This document shows, one piece after another, positions 7,857-17,180 of a stretch of DNA of 64,000 nt. Each line of letters begins with the position of its first letter. Positions within the stretch are counted from its first letter, which is position 1. Under the pieces are notes generated by a model that was not told where the DNA came from, searched no databases, and saw only the letters and a list, made by a program, of their open reading frames with translations. The DNA comes from Cognatundibacterium jejuense. GTDB lineage: Bacteria > Pseudomonadota > Gammaproteobacteria > Burkholderiales > Burkholderiaceae_D. Location: contig NZ_JACOFV010000019.1 of assembly GCF_014284255.1 (NCBI RefSeq), positions 34,909 to 98,908 of the forward strand. Reading direction: 5' to 3'. The position numbers were made by a program, and so were the translations under genes.

Positions 7857-9158
7857 ATGTTGGAAAATTTTTTTCTGGTCGTTGCCGCGCTTTTACTGGT
7901 GTTGTTAAATGGTTTTTTTGTTGCCGCTGAGTTCGGTCTGGTCAAGTTACGTCAGACTCGTGTGCGCAGCATTGCCAAAACCTCGGGTTTGCGTGGTCGT
8001 TTGTTAGTCACAGTACATCAACATCTCGACACCTATCTGTCGGCGTGTCAATTAGGTATTACGCTCGCGTCTCTTGGGCTCGGTTGGATCGGTGAACCCG
8101 CTTTTGCCAGGTTGTTATTGCCTATTTTTGATTTGTTGAAAGTGTCCTCGGTGGAAATTATTCACGGAGTGTCTTTTTTCTTTGCTTTCTTTGTGATTTC
8201 GTTTTTACACATCGTGGTCGGTGAATTGGCACCAAAATCGATGGCGATCCGGATGCCTGAGCGCGTTTCATTATGGACAGCGCCAGCTTTGTACGCGTTT
8301 TATTGGGTCATGTATCCGGCTATCTGGATGCTCAATTACAGCTCGAACAAAGTGTTGAAATGGGTTGGGTTGGATGTCGCACATGGCAGCGACAGCCATT
8401 ATTCTCCGGAAGAATTAAAGCTGATCTTACGTGGTAGTCATACCGGCAACAAAGAAACCCGCGATGAGTGGAGCATCATGGCGCAGGTGCTCGATTTTGG
8501 TGGCCTGGAGATTTCAGACCTGATGCGTCCTATCAATGAAGTGGCCGCCATGTATAAGGGCATGAGCCTGGAAGAAAACATGAGTACGGCAACCAGAAAT
8601 CGTTTCAGCCGCTATCCTTACTTCGATGAAGATGAAGAAACGGTATTGGGTATGTTGCACCTGAAAGATTTATTTCTGGCGCAACTGGCAGGCAAAAAGC
8701 TGGATGATCTGAGCAAGCACTTGCGTCAGGTTGAATATGTGCCGCCAAATATGCCCGCCTTAGAATTGTTCCGCCGTTTTCGCAAGGGTGCACCGCATTT
8801 TGCTATTGTCGGCCACAAAGGAAGCAGGCCAGTCGGCTTTTTGACTTTGGATAATTTGCTAAGTGCTTTGGTCGGACAGATTCGGGATGAATTCCGTCAA
8901 AATGAAAATGACTGGACCTTGTTAGATGATGGTACCTTGATAGGAAAGGGAAGTTTGCCTTTATATACTTTGGGCATGGCTCTGGGCTTTGATCTTGATA
9001 GCGACGAGGTCGAATCGATAGGCGGCCTGATTATGCAAAAATTGGGCGATTTGCCAGTTGAAGGGCAAAAAGTTGAATTCGAAAAGTTTGATGCTGTCGT
9101 TAAAAGAATGAACGGTCCGAGAATTATTCTGGTACGTATTTATCCTAAAGAAGTCTGA
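7857..9158 (+). CDS. CNNM/CorC (HlyC) family membrane protein with CBS domains
   Basis: A 433-residue protein with the three-part layout of the DUF21-CBS-CorC_HlyC family. About residues 1-190 form the CNNM membrane domain with several helices (LNGFFVAAEFGLVKLRQTRVR near the start, HIVVGELAPKSMAIR later). Residues about 205-335 form a CBS pair, and about 345-430 form the CorC/HlyC C-terminal domain (DGTLIGKGSLPLYTLG). Family members are associated with magnesium or cobalt efflux and ion homeostasis; the historical 'hemolysin' name is not supported by mechanism. ATG at 7857 follows a weak TAGGG. The diguanylate cyclase gene begins 31 nt downstream and may be co-transcribed. Confidence 0.85.
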   Translation: MLENFFLVVAALLLVLLNGFFVAAEFGLVKLRQTRVRSIAKTSGLRGRLLVTVHQHLDTYLSACQLGITLASLGLGWIGEPAFARLLLPIFDLLKVSSVEIIHGVSFFFAFFVISFLHIVVGELAPKSMAIRMPERVSLWTAPALYAFYWVMYPAIWMLNYSSNKVLKWVGLDVAHGSDSHYSPEELKLILRGSHTGNKETRDEWSIMAQVLDFGGLEISDLMRPINEVAAMYKGMSLEENMSTATRNRFSRYPYFDEDEETVLGMLHLKDLFLAQLAGKKLDDLSKHLRQVEYVPPNMPALELFRRFRKGAPHFAIVGHKGSRPVGFLTLDNLLSALVGQIRDEFRQNENDWTLLDDGTLIGKGSLPLYTLGMALGFDLDSDEVESIGGLIMQKLGDLPVEGQKVEFEKFDAVVKRMNGPRIILVRIYPKEV

Positions 9159-9189
9159 GTTTTTTCTATGTGAAATAGAAGGTTTTTAA

Positions 9190-12100
9190 GTGAAACTTAT
9201 ACCGACGCATCGTAGCTTGTCCGCCTATACCCGAAGTTTTTGGTGGCTGTTGCTTGTCATGCTGGCATTTGCACTGATGTTAATCTTTTATGTACGTTCT
9301 GCTGCAGAAGTTGAGCATGCAAAAGATCTGCGCTTTGAGTCCTATATTCTGTCTGAAGAACTACGACAATCATCCAACGACCTGACCCGTATGGCGCGTA
9401 GCTATATTGCTACTGGCGACAGTCGATTTCCGCGTTACTATCAGGAGATACTTAATATTCGAGATGGTAAACGCCCGCGTCCCGCTACCAATCGAGCCAA
9501 CTATTGGGAAATTTTGTCTGAGAAAGAGCAACAGGAAATGAGTACACCAGTTACTCGTTTTCAAGGTGGTAAAACAATTTCTATGCTCGATTTGATGCGT
9601 CAGGTCGGCTTTACTGAGGCAGAATTCGCTAAGGTAGCCGAAGCAAAAAAAGAATCTGATGCGCTCACTGCAACAGAGCGCAAAGCAATGCACTTGTTTG
9701 AAATGGCTGGTGATAAAGATCAAGTCAGTCGCGAAGAAGCAAGGAAGTTGTTATATGACGAATCGTATCAACATGCAAAAGCTTCCATCATGCATTCTAT
9801 CGATGACGCCTATCACTTTATGGATATGCGCACTGCAGATTTACTTCATGATGCGCAAACCTTAAACTCTCGACTCAGGCTGTGTTTCATTTTTTTCGGT
9901 CTCCTATTTCTGTCTTTGTTGTGGCGCGCGCAACGTGCTTTAAGTGAAACACTGGGCGCACCTTTAGAAGAAATTTACTCCTTACTGGCACAAATTGGCA
10001 GCGGCAATTTTGCACAAGTAATTCAAGTCGAGCCAAGGCAAGAAGCTAGTATCAAAGCCTGGATCGCATTGACTCAACATAAATTAGCCATCTCTGAAGA
10101 GAAGCACGAAGATATCAACGAGAAGAATCGCCGCTTAACAGGTTTGTACAATGCATTAAGTCAGTGTAATCAGGCCATCGTTCGTAGTCACTCTGAGCAG
10201 GATCTGTTTGAAAAAATTTGCCATAGTGCGGTGGCCTATGGCGGTATGAAAATGGCCTGGATAGGCATCATCAAGCAAGATACGCAAGAGTTTGTTCCTG
10301 TTGCCTATTATGGTGTTGACGGGAAGGAATATATCGAAGGGCTGACTATCTCGCGCAAACCAGATAGCAATGGCCAGTTAGGTCCGATTTCCTGCGTGCT
10401 GATCAATAACGAACCCATGTGGTGTCAAAATTTTGTACAGGATGTCGCAAGTTTTCATTGGTATGAACGCGGTGCGCGTCATGGTTGGCAATCGATGGCC
10501 ATTTTACCTTTACATAAAAATGGTAACGTCGTCGGTACCTTTAATTTATTTTTGGACAGAATCAATGCCTTTGATGAAGCTTCGCGCCAGTTGTTGTTAG
10601 AAATGACGATGGATATCAGCCATGCTTTAACTCGCTTTGAACTGGAACGGACAAACGAGCAATCCCGCAAGGCAGAAGGCTTACGTAGCTTTATGCTGGA
10701 AAAAATTAACAGTAGCTTATCCCTGGCAGAGATTTTGAGGGACGTGGTGCTGGAACTGGAAAAAATTATCCCTGACAGTATTTGTTCCATCATGCTGGCG
10801 AGCGAAGATGGAAAGTGTTTGAAACTTGGCGCTGCCCCCCATTTGCCGGATTTTTACTGTCAAGCGATTGATGGACTGGCGATCGCCCCAGGCGTAGGTT
10901 CTTGCGGCAATGCGATTGCTACCGGCCAAAGAACCATCGCGGTAGATCTTACGACTCACCCGTTCTGGGAGCCCTATAAATCATTGACTGAACAAGCAGG
11001 TTTGGGATCATGCTGGTCAGAACCAATTTTGTCTTCATTAAACAAAGCACTGGGCGCCTTTGCGATTTATCACAGAGCAGCGGCGATTCCACAAGAATTC
11101 CATTTGCATCTACTGCAAATGGCGGCGCATTTTATTGCGATTGCCATTGAACGTAAACAATCTGAAAATAAATTACGTAAGCTTTCACAAGCTGTCGAGC
11201 AGAGTTCCAATGCCATTATTATTACAGACGGTCACGCCAAAATTGAATATGTGAATGCCGCATTCTTAACAAGCAGCGGTAAAACGCTGCATGAAGTCAT
11301 CGGCAAACGACCATATTTAAATCAAAGCGATCGAACTTCTAAATCAAGTTATAAAACGATGCTGAAAGCTTTGCGCCGCGGCGAAAACTGGCATGCAGAG
11401 TTAACGCATTTTGATCGTTTAGGTAGTGAGCACACCGATTTTATTCAGGTGTCTCCAATTCGGGACGAGGCAGGACAAATAAGACATTTCTTATTTGTAC
11501 AAGAAGATATTACTGAAAAAAAACGCAGCGAGGAACGGATACAATATCTGGCACATTTTGATGCCCTGACAGGAATCGCTAACCGGACTTTGCTAGAAGA
11601 ACGCGCGCGTTATTCGCTTGGCCGCGCTGTGCGTTCGAAAGAGCCTTTGGCGGTAGTGTTTTTTGACATTGATCATTTTAAGGACATCAACGATTCCTTG
11701 GGACATAGCTTTGGTGATGCTTTGCTGGTCGAATTATCGAAACGTTTGGTAAGCAGTTTGCGTGCTGAAGATACTATTTCACGTTTAGGTGGCGATGAAT
11801 TTGTTCTTTTATTACCGGGCATTGATAGTCATGGTGTCGAGGCGGTTGTGCAAAAATTAATGCACATCGTCAATGCGATTTACCGCATCGGAGAAATTGA
11901 ACTCAATATTACGACATCGATGGGGATTGCAGTGTTCCCTGAAGATGGCAAAGACCTCGAAACTTTATCCAAGAATGCTGATTCGGCGATGTACCGGGCA
12001 AAGCGCGAGGGACGCAACACTTATCGCTTTTTCACTCCGGAAATGCAAGCACGCTCCGCACGTCATCTTGAACTGGTCAACGCTTTACGCTATGCGCTGG

Positions 12101-12861
12101 AAAAGGAACAGCTCTCTTTACATTATCAACCGCAAGTATCGATAGCCAGTGAAGATGTGATAGGCGTAGAAGCGCTGTTACGTTGGCATCATCCTGAAAT
12201 GGGCAATATTTCTCCTGATGAATTTATATCGGTTGCAGAAGAGACAGGGCTGATTTTAAACATAGGTGAATGGGTGATCCGTACAGCCGTGACACAACTG
12301 AAATCCTGGCATCAGCTTGGCTTTTATGGTTTACGTATCGCCGTTAATTTATCAGCTGTGCAGTTCCGCCATGGAGATTTGCCAAATACTGTGACGCGAA
12401 TTTTACAAGAAGCGGATTTGAAGGCTGAGTTTTTAGAATTAGAACTGACCGAAAGTGTCGCCATGCACGATCCGGAAGGCGCTATTGGTATCATCAAGCA
12501 GTTGTATGAGCGCGGGGTACGAATGTCGATCGACGATTTTGGGACTGGATATTCATCCCTGAGTTATTTGAAAAAATTTAACGTCTATAAACTTAAAATT
12601 GATCGTAGCTTTGTACGCGATATTTATACTGATCCTGAAGATAAAGCGATTGTGAGTGCCGTGATCGGTATGGCTAATAGTTTGGGCTTGAAGACGATTG
12701 CTGAGGGTGTTGAGACCTTTGAGCAATTGGAGTTTTTGCGTCAGCAGGGATGCGCAGAAGTTCAAGGTTACTATTTCTCCAAGCCTTTGCCTGCGCCGCA
12801 ATTTGAGGAATTTATGCAGAGTCGTCAAAGTGCACGTGGCGGAGTGCGGTTGGTGTTGTAG
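9190..12861 (+). CDS. Membrane GAF-GAF-PAS-GGDEF-EAL cyclic-di-GMP sensor protein
   Basis: A 1223-residue protein starting at GTG. Membrane helices at about 18-36 and 231-246 flank a periplasmic, helix-rich sensory segment. Two GAF domains (about 325-475 and 500-650) and a PAS domain (about 665-785, ending in a PAC-like SPIRDEAGQIRHFLFVQEDI) follow. GGDEF is intact at 867-871, with an RAED inhibitory I-site at 858-861. The EAL domain begins around 965 with EALLRW at 994 and keeps DDFGTGYSSLSYL and EGVE motifs. Both diguanylate cyclase and phosphodiesterase chemistry therefore look possible; which dominates is not predictable. The periplasmic segment contains the recurring 'LxxxSxDLTRMARSYIATGD' pattern seen in many such sensors. 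Confidence 0.93.
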   Translation: MKLIPTHRSLSAYTRSFWWLLLVMLAFALMLIFYVRSAAEVEHAKDLRFESYILSEELRQSSNDLTRMARSYIATGDSRFPRYYQEILNIRDGKRPRPATNRANYWEILSEKEQQEMSTPVTRFQGGKTISMLDLMRQVGFTEAEFAKVAEAKKESDALTATERKAMHLFEMAGDKDQVSREEARKLLYDESYQHAKASIMHSIDDAYHFMDMRTADLLHDAQTLNSRLRLCFIFFGLLFLSLLWRAQRALSETLGAPLEEIYSLLAQIGSGNFAQVIQVEPRQEASIKAWIALTQHKLAISEEKHEDINEKNRRLTGLYNALSQCNQAIVRSHSEQDLFEKICHSAVAYGGMKMAWIGIIKQDTQEFVPVAYYGVDGKEYIEGLTISRKPDSNGQLGPISCVLINNEPMWCQNFVQDVASFHWYERGARHGWQSMAILPLHKNGNVVGTFNLFLDRINAFDEASRQLLLEMTMDISHALTRFELERTNEQSRKAEGLRSFMLEKINSSLSLAEILRDVVLELEKIIPDSICSIMLASEDGKCLKLGAAPHLPDFYCQAIDGLAIAPGVGSCGNAIATGQRTIAVDLTTHPFWEPYKSLTEQAGLGSCWSEPILSSLNKALGAFAIYHRAAAIPQEFHLHLLQMAAHFIAIAIERKQSENKLRKLSQAVEQSSNAIIITDGHAKIEYVNAAFLTSSGKTLHEVIGKRPYLNQSDRTSKSSYKTMLKALRRGENWHAELTHFDRLGSEHTDFIQVSPIRDEAGQIRHFLFVQEDITEKKRSEERIQYLAHFDALTGIANRTLLEERARYSLGRAVRSKEPLAVVFFDIDHFKDINDSLGHSFGDALLVELSKRLVSSLRAEDTISRLGGDEFVLLLPGIDSHGVEAVVQKLMHIVNAIYRIGEIELNITTSMGIAVFPEDGKDLETLSKNADSAMYRAKREGRNTYRFFTPEMQARSARHLELVNALRYALEKEQLSLHYQPQVSIASEDVIGVEALLRWHHPEMGNISPDEFISVAEETGLILNIGEWVIRTAVTQLKSWHQLGFYGLRIAVNLSAVQFRHGDLPNTVTRILQEADLKAEFLELELTESVAMHDPEGAIGIIKQLYERGVRMSIDDFGTGYSSLSYLKKFNVYKLKIDRSFVRDIYTDPEDKAIVSAVIGMANSLGLKTIAEGVETFEQLEFLRQQGCAEVQGYYFSKPLPAPQFEEFMQSRQSARGGVRLVL

Positions 12862-12907
12862 ATACTATAGCTAAAACATGAGCTTCAATAATAGCAGTTT
12901 AAACCTG

Positions 12908-12935
12908 TCGAACATTTCGAACATTTCGAACAATC
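12908..12935 (+). repeat. Short tandem repeat TCGAACATT
   Basis: Two copies of TCGAACATT and a third, partial TCGAACAAT lie in tandem between the convergent GGDEF-EAL and MBL genes. It may be a simple slippage product. No terminator hairpin was found in this 115-nt gap. Confidence 0.5.
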
Positions 12936-12976
12936 GACCACACGCTTGCACCAGCTGTGCACTAATTTGCCTCAAC

Positions 12977-13837
12977 TCAAAGCTGATTCAACGGAATTTT
13001 CAAATAACTCACACCATTGCTTTCTGGCTCGGGAAATTGGCCAGCGCGGATGTTGACCTGTATCGCAGGCAGCAATAAAACCGGCATGTCCAGTCCAGCA
13101 TCACGTTTTTGCCGCATGCTGACAAACGCGTCTTGAGTCACGCCGTCATGTACATGAATATTATGTGCCTTTTGTTCCGCCACCGTTGTTTGCAAAACAG
13201 GTAAACGCCCTGCTGGTGGATAGTCGTGGCACAAAAACAGCCGGGTACCGGCTGGAAGTGCGAGTAATCTTTGTATCGATGAAAATAGCTGATACGCATC
13301 GCCACCTGGGAAGTCACAACGTGCGGTGCCCACGTCTGGCATAAACATGGTGTCACCAATGAACACGGTATCTGCAATCTGGTATGCCATATCTGCGGGC
13401 GTATGACCGGGTAGGGAAATTGCTCTGGCAGTGAGTTTTCCTATCGAAAAAATTTCATTGTCTTTGAACAGAATATCAAATTGCGATCCATCGGTAGTGA
13501 ATTCCGGTTCCAGATGGAATATTTTTTTAAACACCTCCTGAACCTGATCGATGTGTTCGCCAATGGCAATTTTTCCACCCGCTTGCTGGCGCAGATAATG
13601 TGCTGCGGATAGATGATCAGCATGCGCATGTGTCTCTAAAATCCATGCTAAATTTAAACGTCGAGTGCGCAAAAAATCTAAGACTTTGTCTGCATTTAAA
13701 GTATGCGTTTTGCCGGATTTGGGATCGTAATCAAGCACCGGGTCGATTACCGCCGCATGTCCACCTTCCTCGTCATACACGATATGTGTTGCGGTGCTGG
13801 TGTGCGGATCAAACAAACTTTCAATGATTGGATTCAT
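12977..13837 (-). CDS. MBL-fold hydrolase, persulfide dioxygenase/Blh-like
   Basis: A 286-residue metallo-beta-lactamase-fold protein with the metal motif THAHADHL, a following GHTPADMAY histidine and DYPP near the C-terminus. FIGDTMFMPDVGTARCDFPGG is the signature of the ETHE1/Blh group, which oxidises glutathione persulfide to sulfite or acts beside BigR. The gene is divergent from a TauE/SafE exporter 202 nt away, a common pairing in which sulfite made by the dioxygenase is exported. No rhodanese or ArsR regulator is adjacent. Substrate is inferred from family and neighbour. Confidence 0.8.
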   Translation of the reverse strand: MNPIIESLFDPHTSTATHIVYDEEGGHAAVIDPVLDYDPKSGKTHTLNADKVLDFLRTRRLNLAWILETHAHADHLSAAHYLRQQAGGKIAIGEHIDQVQEVFKKIFHLEPEFTTDGSQFDILFKDNEIFSIGKLTARAISLPGHTPADMAYQIADTVFIGDTMFMPDVGTARCDFPGGDAYQLFSSIQRLLALPAGTRLFLCHDYPPAGRLPVLQTTVAEQKAHNIHVHDGVTQDAFVSMRQKRDAGLDMPVLLLPAIQVNIRAGQFPEPESNGVSYLKIPLNQL

Positions 13838-13972
13838 AAGCGTAGTCTCGAAAAATTTGGCTCAATGTTTTCGGGTAACGAACATTGCTTTCCATTTGTG
13901 TGTCATAGATCAGAAAATTCGCAACAATTAGCAAAATTTCTAGACAAGGCAAGCTTAAGTGGTAAAGCGTTG

Positions 13973-14019
13973 TCGTTGCAACGAAATCGCATTATTATGC
14001 ATTATTCGAATAAGCTTAT
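13973..14019. promoter_or_regulatory. Cluster of palindromes in the MBL/TauE divergent promoter region
   Basis: Three perfect palindromes lie within 47 nt: TCGTTGCAACGA (13973-13984), TTATTCGAATAA (14002-14013) and ATAAGCTTAT (14010-14019). They lie just before the TauE/SafE start. Regulator binding is inference; no regulator gene is adjacent. Confidence 0.4.
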
Positions 14020-14045
14020 GTGTTTTTTGATATAAGGGGTTGCTA

Positions 14046-14855
14046 GTGTTGTCTTTGACAATGTTGTTGATCATCATTGCTGGGAGCGTCGTCGGGCTTG
14101 TGATGGGTTTGACTGGCGCTGGTGGGGGCATTTTGGCGGTACCTGCGCTCATTTATAGCCAGGGCTGGACAATGCAGCAGGCAATGCCAGTCGCTTTGTT
14201 GGCGGTGACCGTTGGGGCCATGATAGGAGCTATCGAAGGTTTTAGTAAAAAGCTAGTCCGTTACCGCGCTGGCTTTGTGATGGCTCTGGCGGGAAGTTTT
14301 CCAACCTGGTTAGGGGTACATATTGCTCACCGCATTTCCCAATACTGGCTGATGCTGAGTTTTGCGATGATATTGCTGCTGGTGGCGACACGACTTTTTA
14401 TACAGATACGTCAACACGGGGCGAATGAGCACGAAAGAAATACTCTGGCGAACATTAACGCCAATACCGGGCGTTTTGACTGGACACCTAAAACAGCAGC
14501 GGTGATTGCAGGCATTGGCAGCATTGCGGGTCTGAGTTCGGGCTTATTGGGTGTTGGTGGTGGATTTATTATTGTTCCGATGTTGCGTCATTTTACGAAT
14601 GTCAGCATACAAGGCGCGGTTGCGACGTCCTTGTTTGTGATTTCGCTGGTAGGCATGATAGGTGTGAGTTCGGCTTTGATGAATGGTGCCGAATTACCAT
14701 TGCAGCTTTCTGCAATTTTTGTCGCGACCACGGTGGCCGGAACTATGCTTGCACGTAGAATAGTCAGCTATCTGCCTGCTCAGATAGTGCAAATCATTTT
14801 TATCCTTTTGTTGTCAGGCGTTGCATCTAGCTTGCTGTATCGTGTTTTTGCCTGA
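14046..14855 (+). CDS. TauE/SafE family sulfite/sulfonate exporter
   Basis: An integral membrane protein of about 269 residues with seven to eight helices. The repeated glycine-rich motif of TauE/SafE proteins appears twice: GLVMGLTGAGGGILAVPAL near the N-terminus and GLSSGLLGVGGGFIIVPML at mid-protein. I chose GTG at 14046 because AAGGGG (14034-14039) is well spaced from it; TTG at 14040 is too close. The family moves sulfite, sulfoacetate or related anions out of the cell. Divergence from a persulfide-dioxygenase-like gene points to sulfite export after sulfide detoxification. Confidence 0.85.
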   Translation: MLSLTMLLIIIAGSVVGLVMGLTGAGGGILAVPALIYSQGWTMQQAMPVALLAVTVGAMIGAIEGFSKKLVRYRAGFVMALAGSFPTWLGVHIAHRISQYWLMLSFAMILLLVATRLFIQIRQHGANEHERNTLANINANTGRFDWTPKTAAVIAGIGSIAGLSSGLLGVGGGFIIVPMLRHFTNVSIQGAVATSLFVISLVGMIGVSSALMNGAELPLQLSAIFVATTVAGTMLARRIVSYLPAQIVQIIFILLLSGVASSLLYRVFA

Positions 14856-14934
14856 GCTCGCTCGGTGCGAATTACGCAAAACATTTGAGGTCAGACTGTT
14901 AAAATAGGTATCTCGTTTTTTATAACGCCAAACC

Positions 14935-16227
14935 ATGTGTGCAACACCTATTACCGTTAATGTCCCTGTAGAGCAGTTATGCATAGGTTTATACGTTCAT
15001 CTGGATGTTTCCTGGCTTGATCATTCGTTTGCTTTAAATAGTTTTAAAATTAAAACTGAGCAAGAGATCGTTGCACTCAAACAGTTAGGCCTGAAGACGA
15101 TTCGCGTCAATCCATCTAAGTCCGATTGCCGCCCACTTCCTCCTGTTCCGCGCACGCCTGGTCAGCCAGAAGCTAGTACAGCCGTCGCCATTGTGACACC
15201 AGAGGAACAAGAAAAAATCAAAGAAAAACGTGCGAGAGTAGAGCGCTTGATCAAAGAGCGCGCAGCCATTGCTGAATGCGAAAAGCAGCTACTCAAAGCG
15301 GCAGGCACACTCAAAAATATCACAAAAAATCTCTTCGCCAGACCGCAAGAATCAGTTAGACAGGCAGACGAATTAATTCAACAAATGGTCGATTCGCTGC
15401 TGGTCGATAAAGACATTGCCATTCACTTAATGAACGATAAAATTGTTGGTGAAGAAACGTATTACCATTCATTGAACACGGCAGTGCTTACCATGATGGT
15501 CGCTAAGGAATTATCCTTTTCTGCCGCAGATATTAAATTATTGGGAATGGGTTGCTTGTTTCACGATATCGGCAAGATAGAAATTCCGGATCGCATCGTC
15601 AATAAGACTTTTGAATTGACACGTGCAGAACAAAATCTGTTGCAACAACACTGTCATTACGGTCAACAAATTGCAGAAAAGTTAGGACTGTCAAAGCCTA
15701 TCGTCGATATCATCACACAACATCACGAATACGCGGATGGCAGCGGTTATCCAAGTTTTTTACGTGGCGATAAAATTTCTCCGTTAGCCCGTATCGTGGC
15801 AGTGACCAATACCTACGATAATTTGTGTAATCGCCCAAATCATGCTGATTCTATGAGCCCGCATGAGGCGATGTCGTATATGTTTGGCAAAATGCGTAAG
15901 CAGTTTGATCCCGCTGTCTTGAATCTGTTTATCCGCAGCATGGGCATTTACCCGCCGGGAACCATCGTCAAGCTCTCTGATGCTACGTTAGGTATGGTTG
16001 TCGCGGTAAATTCCGGCAAGCCATTACGGCCTAGCGTCTTAATTTACGATCCAGGCGTGCCAAAAAGTGAGGCGATCATTCTCGATCTCGAACATGAGCC
16101 TATCCTGGAAATCAGTGAAAGTCTCAAGCCTGCGCAGTTATCGGCAGAAGTTTACGATTATCTGAGCCCTCGCAAACGAACTACATACTTTTTTGATTCG
16201 GAACGACAGAAAGCACCGGCTCATTGA
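14935..16227 (+). CDS. HD-GYP cyclic-di-GMP phosphodiesterase with N-terminal DUF3391
   Basis: A 430-residue soluble protein. Residues about 5-140 match the DUF3391 domain that often precedes HD-GYP (VPVEQLCIGLYVHLDVSW and a charged linker). The HD dyad is at 210-211 (LFHDIGKIEIPD) and the GYP motif at 271-273 in HHEYADGSGYP, so the metal site appears complete. The expected activity is hydrolysis of cyclic-di-GMP to pGpG or GMP. It starts at ATG 14935 and is probably a single-gene unit. A large GGDEF-EAL protein is encoded 2 kb upstream. Confidence 0.9.
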   Translation: MCATPITVNVPVEQLCIGLYVHLDVSWLDHSFALNSFKIKTEQEIVALKQLGLKTIRVNPSKSDCRPLPPVPRTPGQPEASTAVAIVTPEEQEKIKEKRARVERLIKERAAIAECEKQLLKAAGTLKNITKNLFARPQESVRQADELIQQMVDSLLVDKDIAIHLMNDKIVGEETYYHSLNTAVLTMMVAKELSFSAADIKLLGMGCLFHDIGKIEIPDRIVNKTFELTRAEQNLLQQHCHYGQQIAEKLGLSKPIVDIITQHHEYADGSGYPSFLRGDKISPLARIVAVTNTYDNLCNRPNHADSMSPHEAMSYMFGKMRKQFDPAVLNLFIRSMGIYPPGTIVKLSDATLGMVVAVNSGKPLRPSVLIYDPGVPKSEAIILDLEHEPILEISESLKPAQLSAEVYDYLSPRKRTTYFFDSERQKAPAH

Positions 16228-16254
16228 CCGCTAGGCCCGAGCTAAACGATTATC

Positions 16255-16914
16255 TTAAGTGGCAGCACTGAGCTTTTTCATGGACGCGATCAGATCGGCA
16301 AATCGTTCACCCTGGATAATAATATGCCCACGCAGCATTTGCGCTGCCAGTTCCCCATCGCCAGCAATGATTGCAGCGACAACTTGATCATGTTCATGAA
16401 AGGACATTTTGACGCGGTCACGAACACGCAACTGCAAACGTCGGTAAGGACGTAGGCGCCGATGCAGATTCATCGCCTGCGTTGACAAAAACTCATTGTG
16501 ACTACCTTGATAAATCAGCTGATGAAATAACTCATTCTGATAAAAGTAATCGTCACTGTCGCCACTTTCACTTGCTTCCTTACAGGCACGATGCGCAGAT
16601 TGCAAGGCTTGCATCTCTTCGTTGCTCATACGTCTGGCAGCCATACGGCCACACATGGCCTCAAATTCAGCCATCACTTCAAACATTTCCACCAATTGTT
16701 GCGGACTAACCGTAGCGACCTGAGCACCACGACGCGGTCGCATATCGATAATCCCCATCGAAGCCAACTGTATCAGTGCTTCACGAATGGGTGTACGTGA
16801 GACGCCAAATTGGCTTGCCAGTTCAGTTTCGTCAAGGTGATGTCCTGGTTGTAACTGTCCCATCGCGATCATTTCTTCGATTTCTTCACGGAGGCTGGCA
16901 GAGCGGTTTTTCAT
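16255..16914 (-). CDS. GntR-family (FCD) repressor of the malonate genes, MdcY/MatR-like
   Basis: A 219-residue protein. The N-terminal winged helix contains ETELASQFGVSRTPIREALIQLASMGI, typical of GntR proteins. The rest is an all-helical FCD domain with histidines (FHQLIYQGSHNEFL, GHI) expected to bind a metal and carboxylate ligand. I start it at ATG 16912-16914; an upstream TTG at 16932 is possible. The gene is divergent from the TRAP-mdc operon, and the gap contains a perfect TCTTGTATACAAGA palindrome close to the sites described for MatR and MdcY. The likely ligand is malonate or malonyl-CoA. Confidence 0.85.
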   Translation of the reverse strand: MKNRSASLREEIEEMIAMGQLQPGHHLDETELASQFGVSRTPIREALIQLASMGIIDMRPRRGAQVATVSPQQLVEMFEVMAEFEAMCGRMAARRMSNEEMQALQSAHRACKEASESGDSDDYFYQNELFHQLIYQGSHNEFLSTQAMNLHRRLRPYRRLQLRVRDRVKMSFHEHDQVVAAIIAGDGELAAQMLRGHIIIQGERFADLIASMKKLSAAT

Positions 16915-16990
16915 ACTGATATTCCCAAACAAACGGCTATTAAGTTTTTTCAGTATATATTAATGTTGACTTTGAATGCAAAATAAACGA

Positions 16991-17004
16991 TCTTGTATAC
17001 AAGA
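16991..17004. promoter_or_regulatory. GntR/FCD operator palindrome (MatR/MdcY-type)
   Basis: TCTTGTATACAAGA is a perfect 14-bp palindrome between the divergent regulator and the TRAP/mdc operon. Its core TTGTATACAA matches the TNGTNNNACNA-like consensus of FCD regulators. From memory, MatR and MdcY sites are built on TTGTA-TACAA. Binding here is inferred. Confidence 0.75.
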
Positions 17005-17180
17005 ATAGCGAAAACACGAACAACATCAAATTGCATCGACGATGTAAAAGCTTGCATAGAAGTAAAGTACAGACCTCATACTTCAGCAGTCAAGGCGATC
17101 AAAGTTCGGTCAATAACAGTAGAGGAGCATCACAGAATCGCTCCCGCATAAGTTTTAAAACAATAAACTTAGGAGACAAC

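Noticed and set aside
17031..17180. Longer dctP N-terminus (50 extra codons)
   Set aside because: The ATG at 17181 has AGGAGA in front and gives a signal peptide; the upstream part is untranslated leader.
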